DNA of 64,000 bases, from the NCBI RefSeq assembly GCF_003688405.1, contig NZ_REFC01000013.1, positions 310,001 to 374,000 on the forward strand. Direction: 5' to 3'. Positions 25,949 to 35,272 of this stretch are shown piece by piece; the stretch's first letter is position 1, and each line of letters starts with the position of its first letter. The position numbers were made by a program, and so were the translations under genes. The notes under the pieces are model-generated. The model did no database searches. It was not told the origin of the DNA and worked only from the letters and a program-made list of their open reading frames with translations. This DNA comes from Ulvibacter antarcticus (lineage in GTDB: Bacteria > Bacteroidota > Bacteroidia > Flavobacteriales > Flavobacteriaceae).

Positions 25949-26378
25949 CTTTAAAAATATTAATAATAAATTTGATTTAACTTTCAAGACGTTTATTTTT
26001 AGAGTTTTATGAATAATTACTCGTATAACTTTAAGAAATATTTAATTTGAAATTTGAATAATAAGGGGTATGTTTGGCTTATAATCAAAAGTTAAGATTT
26101 TCTGTAATGTTTGGCGAATTGCAACGTATTATTCTTCAATTAAAAACATCTTTTGATGGTAAAATATCACATTACATAGAGTTTTATATGCTTAAATTGA
26201 AAATCATCTTCCCGATTTTATAAGCACCGCGAGTGTGCTAAAAACAGTCCATTAAACCTTACACCATTTTTTTATTCCAATTGCTTGCAATTGATGATAT
26301 CTCGCGCGAGAGGGTTTTTTATTTAGGATTGTTGATGTGTAATAAAATCAAAAATTCACAATTTAAATTATAGAAATC
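25949..26378 (+). other. AT-rich intergenic region without a clear gene
   Basis: 430 bp. One unsupported 38-codon frame (26107-26223) and two short dyads (AGCAC/GTGCT near 26222, and TCTCGCGCGAGA at 26300-26311 followed by T6). The latter sits 68 bp before a small basic protein and may be part of its leader. Otherwise nothing seen. Confidence 0.5.
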
Positions 26379-26486
26379 ATGGCTAGAGGAAAAACCTTAA
26401 AAGCTCCTAAAGTAGATTTAAAAACAAGAAAGCAGGAGAAGATACAAATGAAACTGGAAGCCCAACAAACTAGAAAACGTAAATAA
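26379..26486 (+). CDS. 35-residue lysine-rich basic protein
   Basis: ATG at 26379, TAA at 26484-26486, with its own terminator 39 bp later. The product has about 13 Lys/Arg in 35 residues (RGKTLKAPKVDLKTRKQ and so on), no hydrophobic core, and resembles small ribosome- or nucleic-acid-associated proteins. Free-standing gene with leader and terminator, which argues that it is real. Family not recognised. Confidence 0.6.
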   Translation: MARGKTLKAPKVDLKTRKQEKIQMKLEAQQTRKRK

Positions 26487-26524
26487 TTTCGTTGTGGCTA
26501 TAACATAATAATTATTTAGAAGTT

Positions 26525-26562
26525 AAACCCTGAAGTCTGTACTATTGACGTCAGGGTTTTTT
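26525..26562 (+). terminator. Rho-independent terminator after the 35-residue basic protein
   Basis: Stem AAACCCTGA (26525-26533) with TCAGGGTTT (26551-26559), run of six T. Correct orientation for the small gene just upstream. Confidence 0.75.
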
Positions 26563-26654
26563 AAGAAATACATAAAAAGTTTCCTACGGAATAGTATTCA
26601 CCATAAAATAAAGTAAACATTAAGTTTTTTATATCTAATTAATCTACGTAAAAT

Positions 26655-26662
26655 TATATTTG
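26655..26662 (+). promoter_or_regulatory. Bacteroidetes -7 box before the glutamate synthase-like gene
   Basis: TATATTTG, a perfect TANNTTTG box, 21 bases before the start codon. No Crp/Fnr-type dyad at the expected distance, so a plain housekeeping promoter. Confidence 0.5.
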
Positions 26663-26683
26663 TTAAAACCATAAAATCTGAGT

Positions 26684-28273
26684 ATGAAAGTTCGTGAACA
26701 GTTTGTGTTAGTTTCGGTAATCGTTGTTGTATCTATTATAGGTATCGCTTTTTTTTGGTTACCAATATTGTGGCTGTTTCTTTTTTTAGGACCATTAATT
26801 TTAATGGGGATTTTCGATATTCTCCAAAAAAAGCATACGATACGACGAAACTTTCCATTAATAGGTCGCTTTAGATATGTTTTGGAATCTATTCGTCCCG
26901 AGATCATGCAATACTTTGTAGAAACCGATACTCAGGGAAGACCTCTAAATCGTATCTTAAGATCAGTGGTATATCGCAGAGCAAAGGGAGAAAATGATAC
27001 AGAACCTTTTGGTACTCAAATGGATCTGTATCATTCGGGATATGAATGGATGGAACATTCTATGTACGCAAAACACAATCCAAAAGAAATTGGAGAATTT
27101 CCTCGATTGTTAATTGGCGGTAAAGATTGTAAGCAACCGTATTCTTCAAGTTTGTTGAATATTTCTGCAATGAGTTTTGGTTCCTTGAGTAAGAATGCGA
27201 TACTCGCCTTAAATAAAGGTGCGAAAATGGGAGGGTTCGCTCATAATACAGGTGAAGGGGGTATTAGTGATTATCATTTAGAAAATGGTGGCGATCTTAT
27301 TTGGCAAGTTGGAACAGGCTATTTTGGTTGTAGAAATGAAGATGGTACTTTCAATGAAGAAGGCTTTAGAAAGAATGCAACGCGACCAGAAGTAAAAATG
27401 ATTGAGATTAAATTGTCTCAAGGTGCAAAACCTGGTCATGGTGGTATTCTTCCCGCAATAAAAAACACCGAGGAAATTGCAAAAATTAGACATATCAAAC
27501 CACATATCGCAGTGCATTCGCCTCCTTCGCATTCGGCATTCTCGGACCCAATCCAATTTATGTATTTTATAAAAAAACTTCGTGAGTTGTCAGATGGTAA
27601 ACCCATCGGTTTCAAATTATGTATTGGTAGAAAACAGGAGTTTATGGATTTCTGCGAGGCGATGATTTATACTGGAATAAAGCCTGATTTTATAACCGTT
27701 GATGGTGGAGAAGGAGGGACTGGTGCAGCACCTATGGAATTTTCAAATTCTATGGGAATGCCTTTACGCGAAGGATTGATTTTTGTACACGACACTTTGG
27801 TAGGTTTTGGATTAAGAAAAGAAATTAAGGTCATCGTTGCTGGCAAAATCATTACTGGTTTCCACATGGCGAGAGCCATTGCCTTGGGGGCTGATGGCTG
27901 CAACAGTGCACGTGGCATGATGTTATCAGTAGGCTGCATTCAGGCATTAAAATGTAATACCAATACCTGTCCGGTTGGCGTAGCCACTCAAAATGCATCT
28001 TTGGTCAAAGGTTTAGTAGTAGAAGACAAAGCACCTCGCGCTCAACGATACCAAGAGGCCACCATACATAGTTTTCTAGAACTCGTGGCAGCAGCGGGTC
28101 TTAATGATCCTAGTGAAATAACTAGAAATCATATTAGCAAGAGGGTAGGTCTGTATAACGTGATGACTTATGATGAGATTTTTCCTTATATGGAACCTGG
28201 CTCATTATTAAACATAGATACTATTCCTGAGAGCTATAAAAAGTTCTTCCATATGACGAGAATAATGAAGTAG
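26684..28273 (+). CDS. FMN-binding glutamate synthase-like (GltS domain 2) protein
   Basis: 529 residues: one or two N-terminal membrane helices (about 8-45) then the (beta/alpha)8 FMN barrel of glutamate synthase (about 100-500), with ISAMSFGSLS, KPGHGG, TVDGGEGGTGAAP and the SVGCIQALKCNTNTCPVG iron-sulfur region. It lacks the glutaminase and small-subunit domains, so it is a stand-alone membrane-anchored relative of GltB; electron donor and real substrate are uncertain. No gltD nearby. Followed, convergently, by the transhydrogenase operon. Confidence 0.88.
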   Translation: MKVREQFVLVSVIVVVSIIGIAFFWLPILWLFLFLGPLILMGIFDILQKKHTIRRNFPLIGRFRYVLESIRPEIMQYFVETDTQGRPLNRILRSVVYRRAKGENDTEPFGTQMDLYHSGYEWMEHSMYAKHNPKEIGEFPRLLIGGKDCKQPYSSSLLNISAMSFGSLSKNAILALNKGAKMGGFAHNTGEGGISDYHLENGGDLIWQVGTGYFGCRNEDGTFNEEGFRKNATRPEVKMIEIKLSQGAKPGHGGILPAIKNTEEIAKIRHIKPHIAVHSPPSHSAFSDPIQFMYFIKKLRELSDGKPIGFKLCIGRKQEFMDFCEAMIYTGIKPDFITVDGGEGGTGAAPMEFSNSMGMPLREGLIFVHDTLVGFGLRKEIKVIVAGKIITGFHMARAIALGADGCNSARGMMLSVGCIQALKCNTNTCPVGVATQNASLVKGLVVEDKAPRAQRYQEATIHSFLELVAAAGLNDPSEITRNHISKRVGLYNVMTYDEIFPYMEPGSLLNIDTIPESYKKFFHMTRIMK

Positions 28274-28304
28274 ATTTATAGAAACAACTTTTTAAACACA
28301 ATTA

Positions 28305-29693
28305 TCATATCAACTTCAATTGATTAACAATGTCCTGCAATGAATCTTTTGCATCTCCAAATAATAGATGACAATTGTCCATCCCAAATAGGTCGTTCGA
28401 TACTCCTGCATATCCTGTGCTCATTCCTCTTTTCATTACAATAACTTGTTTGCTTTCGTAAGCTTTAATTATTGGCATTCCATATACAGGGCTATCCGGT
28501 TTGTTTTCTGCTGCAGGATTCACTACATCATTTGCTCCAATTATCAATACCATATCGTATTGCTTCATATTTTCGTTTACTTCATTCATTTCTTTTAATA
28601 GATCGTAATCGACATTTGCTTCTGCCAAAAGCACGTTCATATGTCCCGGCATTCTTCCCGCCACCGGATGGATAATGAAATCTACTTGAATTCCTTTAGT
28701 TTCTAAAAGCTTTTGAAGTTGCCCACACAAATGTTGGCCCTGTGCTACCGCTAGACCATATCCAGGGACTATCGCAATTTTACTTGCAAAAGATAACTGC
28801 ATGGTTATTTCAGAAATACTTATTGACTTAATATTTTGGTCTTCACTATCACCAGATAATGTTGTTTTTTTGAACTTCCCTGCTAATACCTTCAATAAGG
28901 ATCTATTCATCGCTCTGCACATTAGTAGGGTTAGTAAGATTCCAGCGGCGCCTACAAAAATACCCCCAGCAATCATCGCTTTATTGCCATATACAAAACC
29001 GGATAGGGCTGTTGCAATACCTGTGATTGAATTTAATAAAGAAATTACGACAGGCATATCAGCACCTCCAATTGGAAGCACGAATAGAATTCCGTAGCTC
29101 AAGGATAGGAATGCGATTGTATAGGTGAGAATTTCGAAACTGATAGGCAATAAACCTAAGAAATATACTATTGGTATTATGAAAATTAATGCCAGTAACG
29201 TTCTAGAGGCTATTACAATTACTGCCTTCCGGTTATCTTTGGTTTTACCGGCTAGTTTTCTAAAGGCTATAATACTTCCAGTAGCTGCGATGGCACCAGT
29301 TATTAGACTTAAAAGTAGTAAAATTTGGATTCCAATTATGGAGGAATTAGCATCTAACTGATGCGCTTCAATTATACCTAAAAGCATTGCACATCCACCA
29401 CCAGTAGCATTAAATAAGGATACTAATTGTGGCATTGCCGTCATTTCTACTTTAGACGCCATCCGCTTTCCTGCAAAGCTTCCTAAGACAATTGCCACAA
29501 GAACAATAATTAAATTTATTGTAGGAATAGAATTGGACTTCAACGCCAGAAACGTACAAAGTACAGCAATGATCATCCCAATGGCGGCGATAAGATTTCC
29601 CGTTTTGGCTTTTTTCGGGGAACTCATAAACTTCAATCCACCTAAAAAAGATACTGTGGCTATTAAATAGCCAACTTCAACTATTACGTTCAT
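28305..29693 (-). CDS. pntB: NAD(P) transhydrogenase subunit beta
   Basis: Proton-translocating transhydrogenase: NADH + NADP+ to NAD+ + NADPH, driven by proton entry. 462 residues: about nine membrane helices followed by the NADP(H)-binding domain III (AIVPGYGLAVAQGQH, then GRMPGHMNVLLAEANVDYD and IGANDVVNPAA). Full length. Last gene of the operon pntA1-pntA2-pntB. Confidence 0.95.
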   Translation of the reverse strand: MNVIVEVGYLIATVSFLGGLKFMSSPKKAKTGNLIAAIGMIIAVLCTFLALKSNSIPTINLIIVLVAIVLGSFAGKRMASKVEMTAMPQLVSLFNATGGGCAMLLGIIEAHQLDANSSIIGIQILLLLSLITGAIAATGSIIAFRKLAGKTKDNRKAVIVIASRTLLALIFIIPIVYFLGLLPISFEILTYTIAFLSLSYGILFVLPIGGADMPVVISLLNSITGIATALSGFVYGNKAMIAGGIFVGAAGILLTLLMCRAMNRSLLKVLAGKFKKTTLSGDSEDQNIKSISISEITMQLSFASKIAIVPGYGLAVAQGQHLCGQLQKLLETKGIQVDFIIHPVAGRMPGHMNVLLAEANVDYDLLKEMNEVNENMKQYDMVLIIGANDVVNPAAENKPDSPVYGMPIIKAYESKQVIVMKRGMSTGYAGVSNDLFGMDNCHLLFGDAKDSLQDIVNQLKLI

Positions 29694-29698
29694 CTATA

Positions 29699-29995
29699 TT
29701 ATTTTTTGGAATTGAACATTCTTAGCATTCTGCCGGTAACAAAAAAGCCTCCGGAAATATTTAAAGCTCCAAGAAAAACGGCGATGCCACCTAGAACCAA
29801 TAACAAGTAGTTAGTTGGGGGTATTTGAAATAACATAATTACCGCACCCACCATAATAACGCCACTTATCGCATTAGCACCAGACATTAAAGGTGTATGA
29901 AGAATTGCGGGCACATTCGCAATGACTTCTATCCCTATAAAAACACAAAAAATGACGAAGTATATAGTTTGAAGATTTTCTTGTATAAATTCCAT
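29699..29995 (-). CDS. pntAB: NAD(P) transhydrogenase subunit alpha, membrane part (PntA2)
   Basis: 98 residues with three to four membrane helices (VFIGIEVIANVPAILHTPLMSG and following); supplies the domain II helices missing from the soluble alpha subunit. Split alpha subunits are the known arrangement in many bacteria. Between pntA1 (3 bp) and pntB (5 bp). Confidence 0.92.
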   Translation of the reverse strand: MEFIQENLQTIYFVIFCVFIGIEVIANVPAILHTPLMSGANAISGVIMVGAVIMLFQIPPTNYLLLVLGGIAVFLGALNISGGFFVTGRMLRMFNSKK

Positions 29996-29998
29996 GGC

Positions 29999-31114
29999 TT
30001 ATGCTATTTCAAATTTATTTATTAATTGTGGATGTGAAATTTTACCATTACTTACAACTTGACAACCTTTTATTATTACATCATCCTCGTTAGCTGAGTT
30101 GATTAAATGTTTTAGAAAGTTGTAATAATTAGCTGATAACAATTGAGAGGCAGATTGTGACATTTCTCTTGTAAGATTTGAGTCTCCAATAATTGTGACG
30201 TTGTTGTATATAATTGTTTTTTGGTTTTGAGTTAATTCACAATTTCCTCCTTGTTCTGCTGCCAAATCAATAATAACCGATCCTGGCAACATTGCATCGA
30301 GCGCTTGCTTATCTATCAAAATTGGTGCTTTCTTTCCGGGAATATTAGCAGTAGATATTACAATGTTTGCAATACTAATCCGGCTCTGAATTAACTTCTT
30401 TTGTTTGTCGAGATATTCTTCCGATTGCTCAATGGCATAACCCCCTGCATTTTTTTCTTCTTCATATCCTTCTACTTCTATAAATCTAGCTCCGAGACTA
30501 CTAACTTCTTCCGCAGAAGATTTCCGAACATCAAATACTTCTACTACAGCTCCTAATCTCTTTGCAGTGGCAATCGCTTGAAGTCCGGCAACACCGGCTC
30601 CTAATATTAAAACCTTGGCGGGATTCAATGTTCCAGCAGCTGTTGTGAACATCGGGAGGGAACCACTGTAATGAGATGTAGCTTTTAAAACTGCTTTGTA
30701 TCCAGCTAAGGAAGCCATAGACGAAAGCACATCCATAGATTGTGCTAAAGTTGTGCGTGGTAATAAGTCTAAACTAAAGACAGATGTATTCTTTTCCAAA
30801 TATTTTTCAACTCTCTCCGGGTAGAATAACATATTAAAAATACCTATGATATTTTTAGATTTTCCATCTAAGTTTAAATCGTGAAAATCATTAATTGACA
30901 GTACGTAATCCGAGTTTTCTAGTATAAAGTCGCGATTATGTATTCTTGCTCCAGCGGTTTCATAGTCTTTATCTGAAATTCCTAAGGCTTCACCTAAGCC
31001 CGCTTCAATTATTACTTCTAACTCTAATTGTTTTGTCACTAAGCTAACTTCCTTAGGTAAGAAACAAATTCTAGTTTCAAAGTTGGGCTCTTTTACTATC
31101 CCTATATATTTCAT
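29999..31114 (-). CDS. pntAA: NAD(P) transhydrogenase subunit alpha, soluble NAD-binding part (PntA1)
   Basis: 371 residues, soluble domain I with the alanine-dehydrogenase-like fold; NAD-binding motif VLILGAGVAGLQAIATAKRLGA near 170-190 and the RQD-loop region. First gene of the operon. The leader (31115 on) has a TGACTTATCA stretch but not the 12-bp Crp/Fnr-type dyad. Confidence 0.93.
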   Translation of the reverse strand: MKYIGIVKEPNFETRICFLPKEVSLVTKQLELEVIIEAGLGEALGISDKDYETAGARIHNRDFILENSDYVLSINDFHDLNLDGKSKNIIGIFNMLFYPERVEKYLEKNTSVFSLDLLPRTTLAQSMDVLSSMASLAGYKAVLKATSHYSGSLPMFTTAAGTLNPAKVLILGAGVAGLQAIATAKRLGAVVEVFDVRKSSAEEVSSLGARFIEVEGYEEEKNAGGYAIEQSEEYLDKQKKLIQSRISIANIVISTANIPGKKAPILIDKQALDAMLPGSVIIDLAAEQGGNCELTQNQKTIIYNNVTIIGDSNLTREMSQSASQLLSANYYNFLKHLINSANEDDVIIKGCQVVSNGKISHPQLINKFEIA

Positions 31115-31381
31115 AGTAGTATCATATTTTTGGTTTCAATAGTTTGTTTCAGAAAAATTATAATTTAGTTATGATAAGTCAAGCCAATTTTCAATCCCCA
31201 TGCCAACAAATTGCTGTTTTGATAAAACTGTCTTAAACTGCTGTATGTCAATTCTTTCTGAAGTATAACAATTTTATTAGAAAAAAATAGATCGGGTAAT
31301 AATGTCTCAAGTGATACTTTTTTCCTCAATTGTTTCAGAAGAAAAAAGGAAAATTAGAGAACCATGTGAAAATTAAATGAG
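31115..31381 (+). other. Intergenic region between pntA1 and the remnant before yeiH
   Basis: AT-rich DNA, no promoter box or hairpin that I would defend. It must hold the minus-strand promoter of the pnt operon. Confidence 0.4.
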
Positions 31382-31492
31382 TTGTTTGAAGAAATTGTAA
31401 GTCCGAAATTGTTATTTACAAGGTGCGAACCTTTATTAGATAGTTTGCATTCTGAAGGAAAGATTATTAATTACGAAATTCGATTACTTTAA
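31382..31492 (+). pseudogene. Short ORF or gene remnant (36 codons)
   Basis: TTG-initiated frame ending TAA at 31490-31492 and preceded by a stop (TGA) four codons earlier. The residues look protein-like (FEEIVSPKLLFTRCEPLLD), so this may be the tail of a lost gene or a tiny gene. No family recognised. Confidence 0.3.
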
Positions 31493-31552
31493 AAGTAAGT
31501 TGTCATGAGTCCAATTAGAAAGCTCATTGAGTATACTATAGAAGTATACTTG

Positions 31553-32482
31553 TTAGACTCCGTTTATTATTAATAAAAATGAGCTAACCGAAATAAATAC
31601 CCAAAGTATAATTCCTAGAGCAAAGGGTTTTATTCCAGTTTTTTTTAATTCATCTATCGACAATGTACTTCCAACAAGAAAGAGTGTTACGATTAACAAC
31701 TTTTTCGCTATTGAAGTGATACTAACTGTTATAACTTCTGGTATTGCCAAATAACTGTTTAGGAGAATAGCAATGATAAAAAGCCCAATAAACCATGGGA
31801 TTTTAATTTTTCCATCGGTTGTTTTGAACATAAACATCGAAGCTACGGAGAGAGGAATGATCCACAAGGTTCTTGATAATTTTACCGTAGTAGCAACACG
31901 CAATGCTTCATCTCCATAATGAATCGCAGCACCCACTACCGAGCTCGTATCGTGAATGGCGACCGCTGCCCATAATCCAAATTGGTGCTGACTCATATTA
32001 AAAAAATGCCCTATTGTCGGAAAAATGAAGAGGGCAATGGAGTTTAGGAGAAAAACAACCCCTAAGGAAATAGAAATTGTCTTGGGATTTGCGCGTATCA
32101 CTGATGATACTGCGGCGATGGCACTTCCACCACATATCGCGGTACCGGATGAGATTAAGTGACCTAAATGTTTATCAAGTTTTAGGAGTTTAGTGAATAA
32201 CCAGCCTAAAATAAGTGTGGTAATAATGGTAAAAATAGTAAGACCTAAGCCTTCTTTTCCTGTTTGTAAGGTCTCATTAATAAACATCCCAAAACCCAAG
32301 CCTACTATCGAAATTTTTAATAGATAATGAATTCCCTTTTGCGTATAATTCTCAAACGGCTGCCCAAAAATTAAAGTAAAGAGAAACCCTATTAAAAGGG
32401 CAATTGGGCTACTAATCAATCCGGACAGACAAATTATAATGCCAATTGCAAAAAGTAGTTTTTTAATGACTTTTTCGTTCAT
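31553..32482 (-). CDS. YeiH family putative sulfate/anion exporter
   Basis: 309 residues from the ATG at 32482 (a TTG 15 bp upstream is open). Ten or so membrane helices; conserved TAICGGSAIAAVSSVI, GLWAAVAIHDTSSVVGAA and TVKLSRTLWIIPLS of the YeiH family (Cons_hypoth698). Proposed to export sulfate or related anions; direct biochemistry is limited. Stands alone. Confidence 0.9.
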   Translation of the reverse strand: MNEKVIKKLLFAIGIIICLSGLISSPIALLIGFLFTLIFGQPFENYTQKGIHYLLKISIVGLGFGMFINETLQTGKEGLGLTIFTIITTLILGWLFTKLLKLDKHLGHLISSGTAICGGSAIAAVSSVIRANPKTISISLGVVFLLNSIALFIFPTIGHFFNMSQHQFGLWAAVAIHDTSSVVGAAIHYGDEALRVATTVKLSRTLWIIPLSVASMFMFKTTDGKIKIPWFIGLFIIAILLNSYLAIPEVITVSITSIAKKLLIVTLFLVGSTLSIDELKKTGIKPFALGIILWVFISVSSFLLIINGV

Positions 32483-32735
32483 ATCTAAAAAAGACAACTA
32501 AAGTAGCATAATTTAGTGAAGCCTCAATCACTTAATTTACATTATCAAAATATCGTGCTAAATTATTCAGTTAACAGTGTAAACTAGTAGCTTATTAAGT
32601 TATTATTAAGTTTGTTTTTTTAAGTACAGTAATAGGTCGCCTTGAAAGAACAAGAGTATCTTTACAAATAGAAATAATCGTAAAAGAATTATAGTCACAA
32701 ACTCAAAATATTCGATTTCTGATTTTTTAGGTTTT

Positions 32736-34904
32736 TTGAAGAGTTCCAGCTTTTCAAAAGCAATTCTAGTTGGTATAGCGGTTAGTCTACCGGTTATTTT
32801 AGGAATTATTTTTGATCACTTAGGGATTGGGTTAGCGTTGTGTTTTGGCGCATTTTGGAGTTCACCTAGTAATACACACGGTAGTTTTCATCACAAAAAA
32901 TCTGGTATACTTTTTTCAACGGCACTAGTAACGGTGGTTAGTTTTATTGGTGGATATCTTAACATTGCTACGTGGCTTTTAATCCCGGTTTTGGGTCTTC
33001 TCACATTTGCTATTGCTTATATTTCCATTTATGGTTTTCGCGCTTCACTAATCAGTTTTTCCGGTTTGCTGGCACTGGTTCTGAGCTTTGCACATACCCC
33101 ATCTGAACTTGCACCTTATGAATACTCACTTTTTATTGGTGCCGGTGGATTGTGGTATTTATTGTTGGTTAGTATTGCCTATCGTTTTAATCGCAAGGCA
33201 CAGACAGAAGAGTCCCTTTCTGAAACTTTTGAACTGACCGCTAAGTTTCTAGATACGCGTGCTAGTTTAATTGGAGAACAAACAAATCGTGAGGAATTAC
33301 AGCGTAAACTCCATGAACTGCAGACCGATCTAATTGAGCATCACGAAACCTTAAGAGATATTTTAATCTCTTCGCGTAAAGCTTCAGGAAACTCAAATTA
33401 TGAGAACAAGAAATTGCTCATTTTCATACAACTTGTTGAGATGTTGGAAACTGCCATCGCAAATCCCGTGGATTACGATACAATGGACACGGTCTTTGTC
33501 GCACATCCAACTCTAAAACAGTATTATCAAGATATCATTTTTACCATTTCAAATCAGCTTCATAATTTTGCTAATTCCGAAGAAACAAACAGCATTGATG
33601 ATTCAAAAATTGATGCTCTTTTAAAATCTGCGGGCGAAAATATTCAAAAGCTCAATAATCAAGAGAATTACGAACACTTTATAATTCTCCAGAACCTACT
33701 TGAATATCAAGAAAAGCAATTCGTAAAGCTGAAACGGATACGATGGCTTTCCAGCAATCCACAATTGGAAACATCCGATTTTCTTGCCACAAATGCACTT
33801 AAACGTTTTCTTATTCCTAGGGATTATAATTTAAAAATGGGCTTACGTAATTTCACTTTTAAATCTGTGATTTTCAGACATTCCTTGCGATTAGCGGTTA
33901 CGATTATGTTGGGTTACCTGATAGGTGTACTATTGGAATTTCAAAACCCTTATTGGATATTATTAACGATTATTGTGATTATGCGACCCAGTTATGGGTT
34001 AACAAAAGCACGTTCCAAGGATAGAATTATCGGCACACTATTAGGAGCGGTTATCGCGGCCGGGATGGTCTTGTTTATAAAAGACTTTTATGTTTTAGGG
34101 GCATTGGGGATTGTTTCATTAGTCGTTGCCTTCTCTGTGGTTCAAAAAAATTATAAAGCATCGGCAACTTTCGTGACGCTGAGTGTTGTTTTTATTTATG
34201 CCATTTTAAGGCCAGATATACTGGTGGTGATTCAATATCGAATTATTGATACGATTATTGGTGCGGCACTATCTTTTATGGCAATTCTATGGTTATGGCC
34301 TGCATGGGGTTTTTTAGAAATTCGAGGCAACATAAAGGCCAGCATCTCCGCCAATCGTAACTTCCTAAAATGTATTAGCGAAGTTTATGTGAAAAAAACG
34401 GCTGTTTCTACGGAATATAAAATTGCGCGTAAAGTCGCATTTTTGGAAACATCAAATCTTAACGCGGCATTCCAAAGAATGGCTCAAGAGCCGAAGTCTA
34501 AACAGAAAAATATAGATGCTATTTATGAATTGGTAGTGCTCAATCACACCATGCTTTCTTCATTGGCTTCCTTAAGTACATATTTGCAACATCACAAGAC
34601 GACACCGGCTTCAGAACATTTCAAAAAAGCAGTGAAAATTATTGATACAAATCTGGCTCAAAACATCAGCGTAGTAGAAAACCCTTCCGAAGCAAATAAA
34701 ACAATTAAACAAAGCAAGATACTGGCATCAACTAATGAAAGATTAGCTAATTTTTCGTTTAAAGATGTGGAATCTATGATAAAAACCACATCCAATAACG
34801 AGCGCAATTTTCAGGAAGCGCATCTTATTTGGGAACAATTACGATGGTTACATTCTATTAGTGAGAAGATGCTACCATTAACAGAAGGATTAGAGTTAGA
34901 TTAA
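32736..34904 (+). CDS. FUSC/YccS-type inner-membrane exporter
   Basis: 722 residues starting at a TTG. Two bundles of five to six membrane helices (about 7-145 and 385-530), each followed by a long helical cytosolic region (about 150-380 and 540-722), the plan of YccS/AaeB-like FUSC proteins that export aromatic acids in other bacteria. The NPYWILLTIIVIMRPSYGLTKAR motif in the second bundle is characteristic. Substrate unknown. Confidence 0.9.
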   Translation: MKSSSFSKAILVGIAVSLPVILGIIFDHLGIGLALCFGAFWSSPSNTHGSFHHKKSGILFSTALVTVVSFIGGYLNIATWLLIPVLGLLTFAIAYISIYGFRASLISFSGLLALVLSFAHTPSELAPYEYSLFIGAGGLWYLLLVSIAYRFNRKAQTEESLSETFELTAKFLDTRASLIGEQTNREELQRKLHELQTDLIEHHETLRDILISSRKASGNSNYENKKLLIFIQLVEMLETAIANPVDYDTMDTVFVAHPTLKQYYQDIIFTISNQLHNFANSEETNSIDDSKIDALLKSAGENIQKLNNQENYEHFIILQNLLEYQEKQFVKLKRIRWLSSNPQLETSDFLATNALKRFLIPRDYNLKMGLRNFTFKSVIFRHSLRLAVTIMLGYLIGVLLEFQNPYWILLTIIVIMRPSYGLTKARSKDRIIGTLLGAVIAAGMVLFIKDFYVLGALGIVSLVVAFSVVQKNYKASATFVTLSVVFIYAILRPDILVVIQYRIIDTIIGAALSFMAILWLWPAWGFLEIRGNIKASISANRNFLKCISEVYVKKTAVSTEYKIARKVAFLETSNLNAAFQRMAQEPKSKQKNIDAIYELVVLNHTMLSSLASLSTYLQHHKTTPASEHFKKAVKIIDTNLAQNISVVENPSEANKTIKQSKILASTNERLANFSFKDVESMIKTTSNNERNFQEAHLIWEQLRWLHSISEKMLPLTEGLELD

Positions 34905-35272
34905 TTATCAACTTAAGTCATTTCGTGATTCTCATAATACCTTAGTTGTAAATAACAACAAACTGTCCACGGCAAAATTCAAACTGTAACAATTTTCATT
35001 GTCAATTAAACCCAAAAAAAGTAAAATGATATATGTCATAGTACTTGGTTCATCATAAAACTATTTTTGAATCATTAGAAATTTATAAATGCTCCTTCAC
35101 TATGTTCCATTTTAAAGATAATAGATTTCATAGGTATTTGGAGAGGGAAGCTGATATTGAATAAATTTTCCTGCGATTCAGATTATTAATTTTTTTTGTA
35201 AAAGAAAACAGCTGATGTTATCCATAATATCAACAAGTGGTTACATTTCAAAAAACTTGATAAATAAAAACA
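34905..35272 (+). other. Long leader of the P-type ATPase gene with vestigial ORF
   Basis: After the promoter at 35027-35069 come about 200 bp of transcribed leader. An ATG at 35089, at the usual distance from the -7 box, opens an 8-codon frame; an overlapping 20-codon frame runs 35102-35164 with sequence like KDNRFHRYLEREADIE. This looks like a decayed short gene or a regulatory leader peptide. The ATPase start is at 35273. Confidence 0.4.
35027..35069 (+). promoter_or_regulatory. Crp/Fnr-type class II promoter upstream of the P-type ATPase
   Basis: Dyad TGATATATGTCA (35027-35038), identical to the ccoS site, 23 bases, -7 box TATTTTTG (35062-35069). The ATPase ATG is 203 bases beyond the box, unlike the 19-31 bases seen elsewhere. 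Confidence 0.7.

Noticed and set aside
26107-26223. 38-codon frame in the gap before the basic mini-protein
   Set aside because: Hydrophobic/AT-driven composition, no leader box and nothing protein-like beyond chance.
26300-26316. TCTCGCGCGAGA palindrome followed by T6 as a terminator
   Set aside because: The stem has almost no loop and would close only three or four pairs; too weak, and no gene ends nearby.
27278-27556. Minus-strand frames inside the glutamate synthase gene (as for many others inside large genes)
   Set aside because: Shadows of a conserved coding frame.
31164-31180. TGACTTATCA (minus strand) upstream of pntA1 as a regulon site
   Set aside because: The half-sites are two bases too close (TGA-N4-TCA) and no -7 box lies at the 23-base distance.
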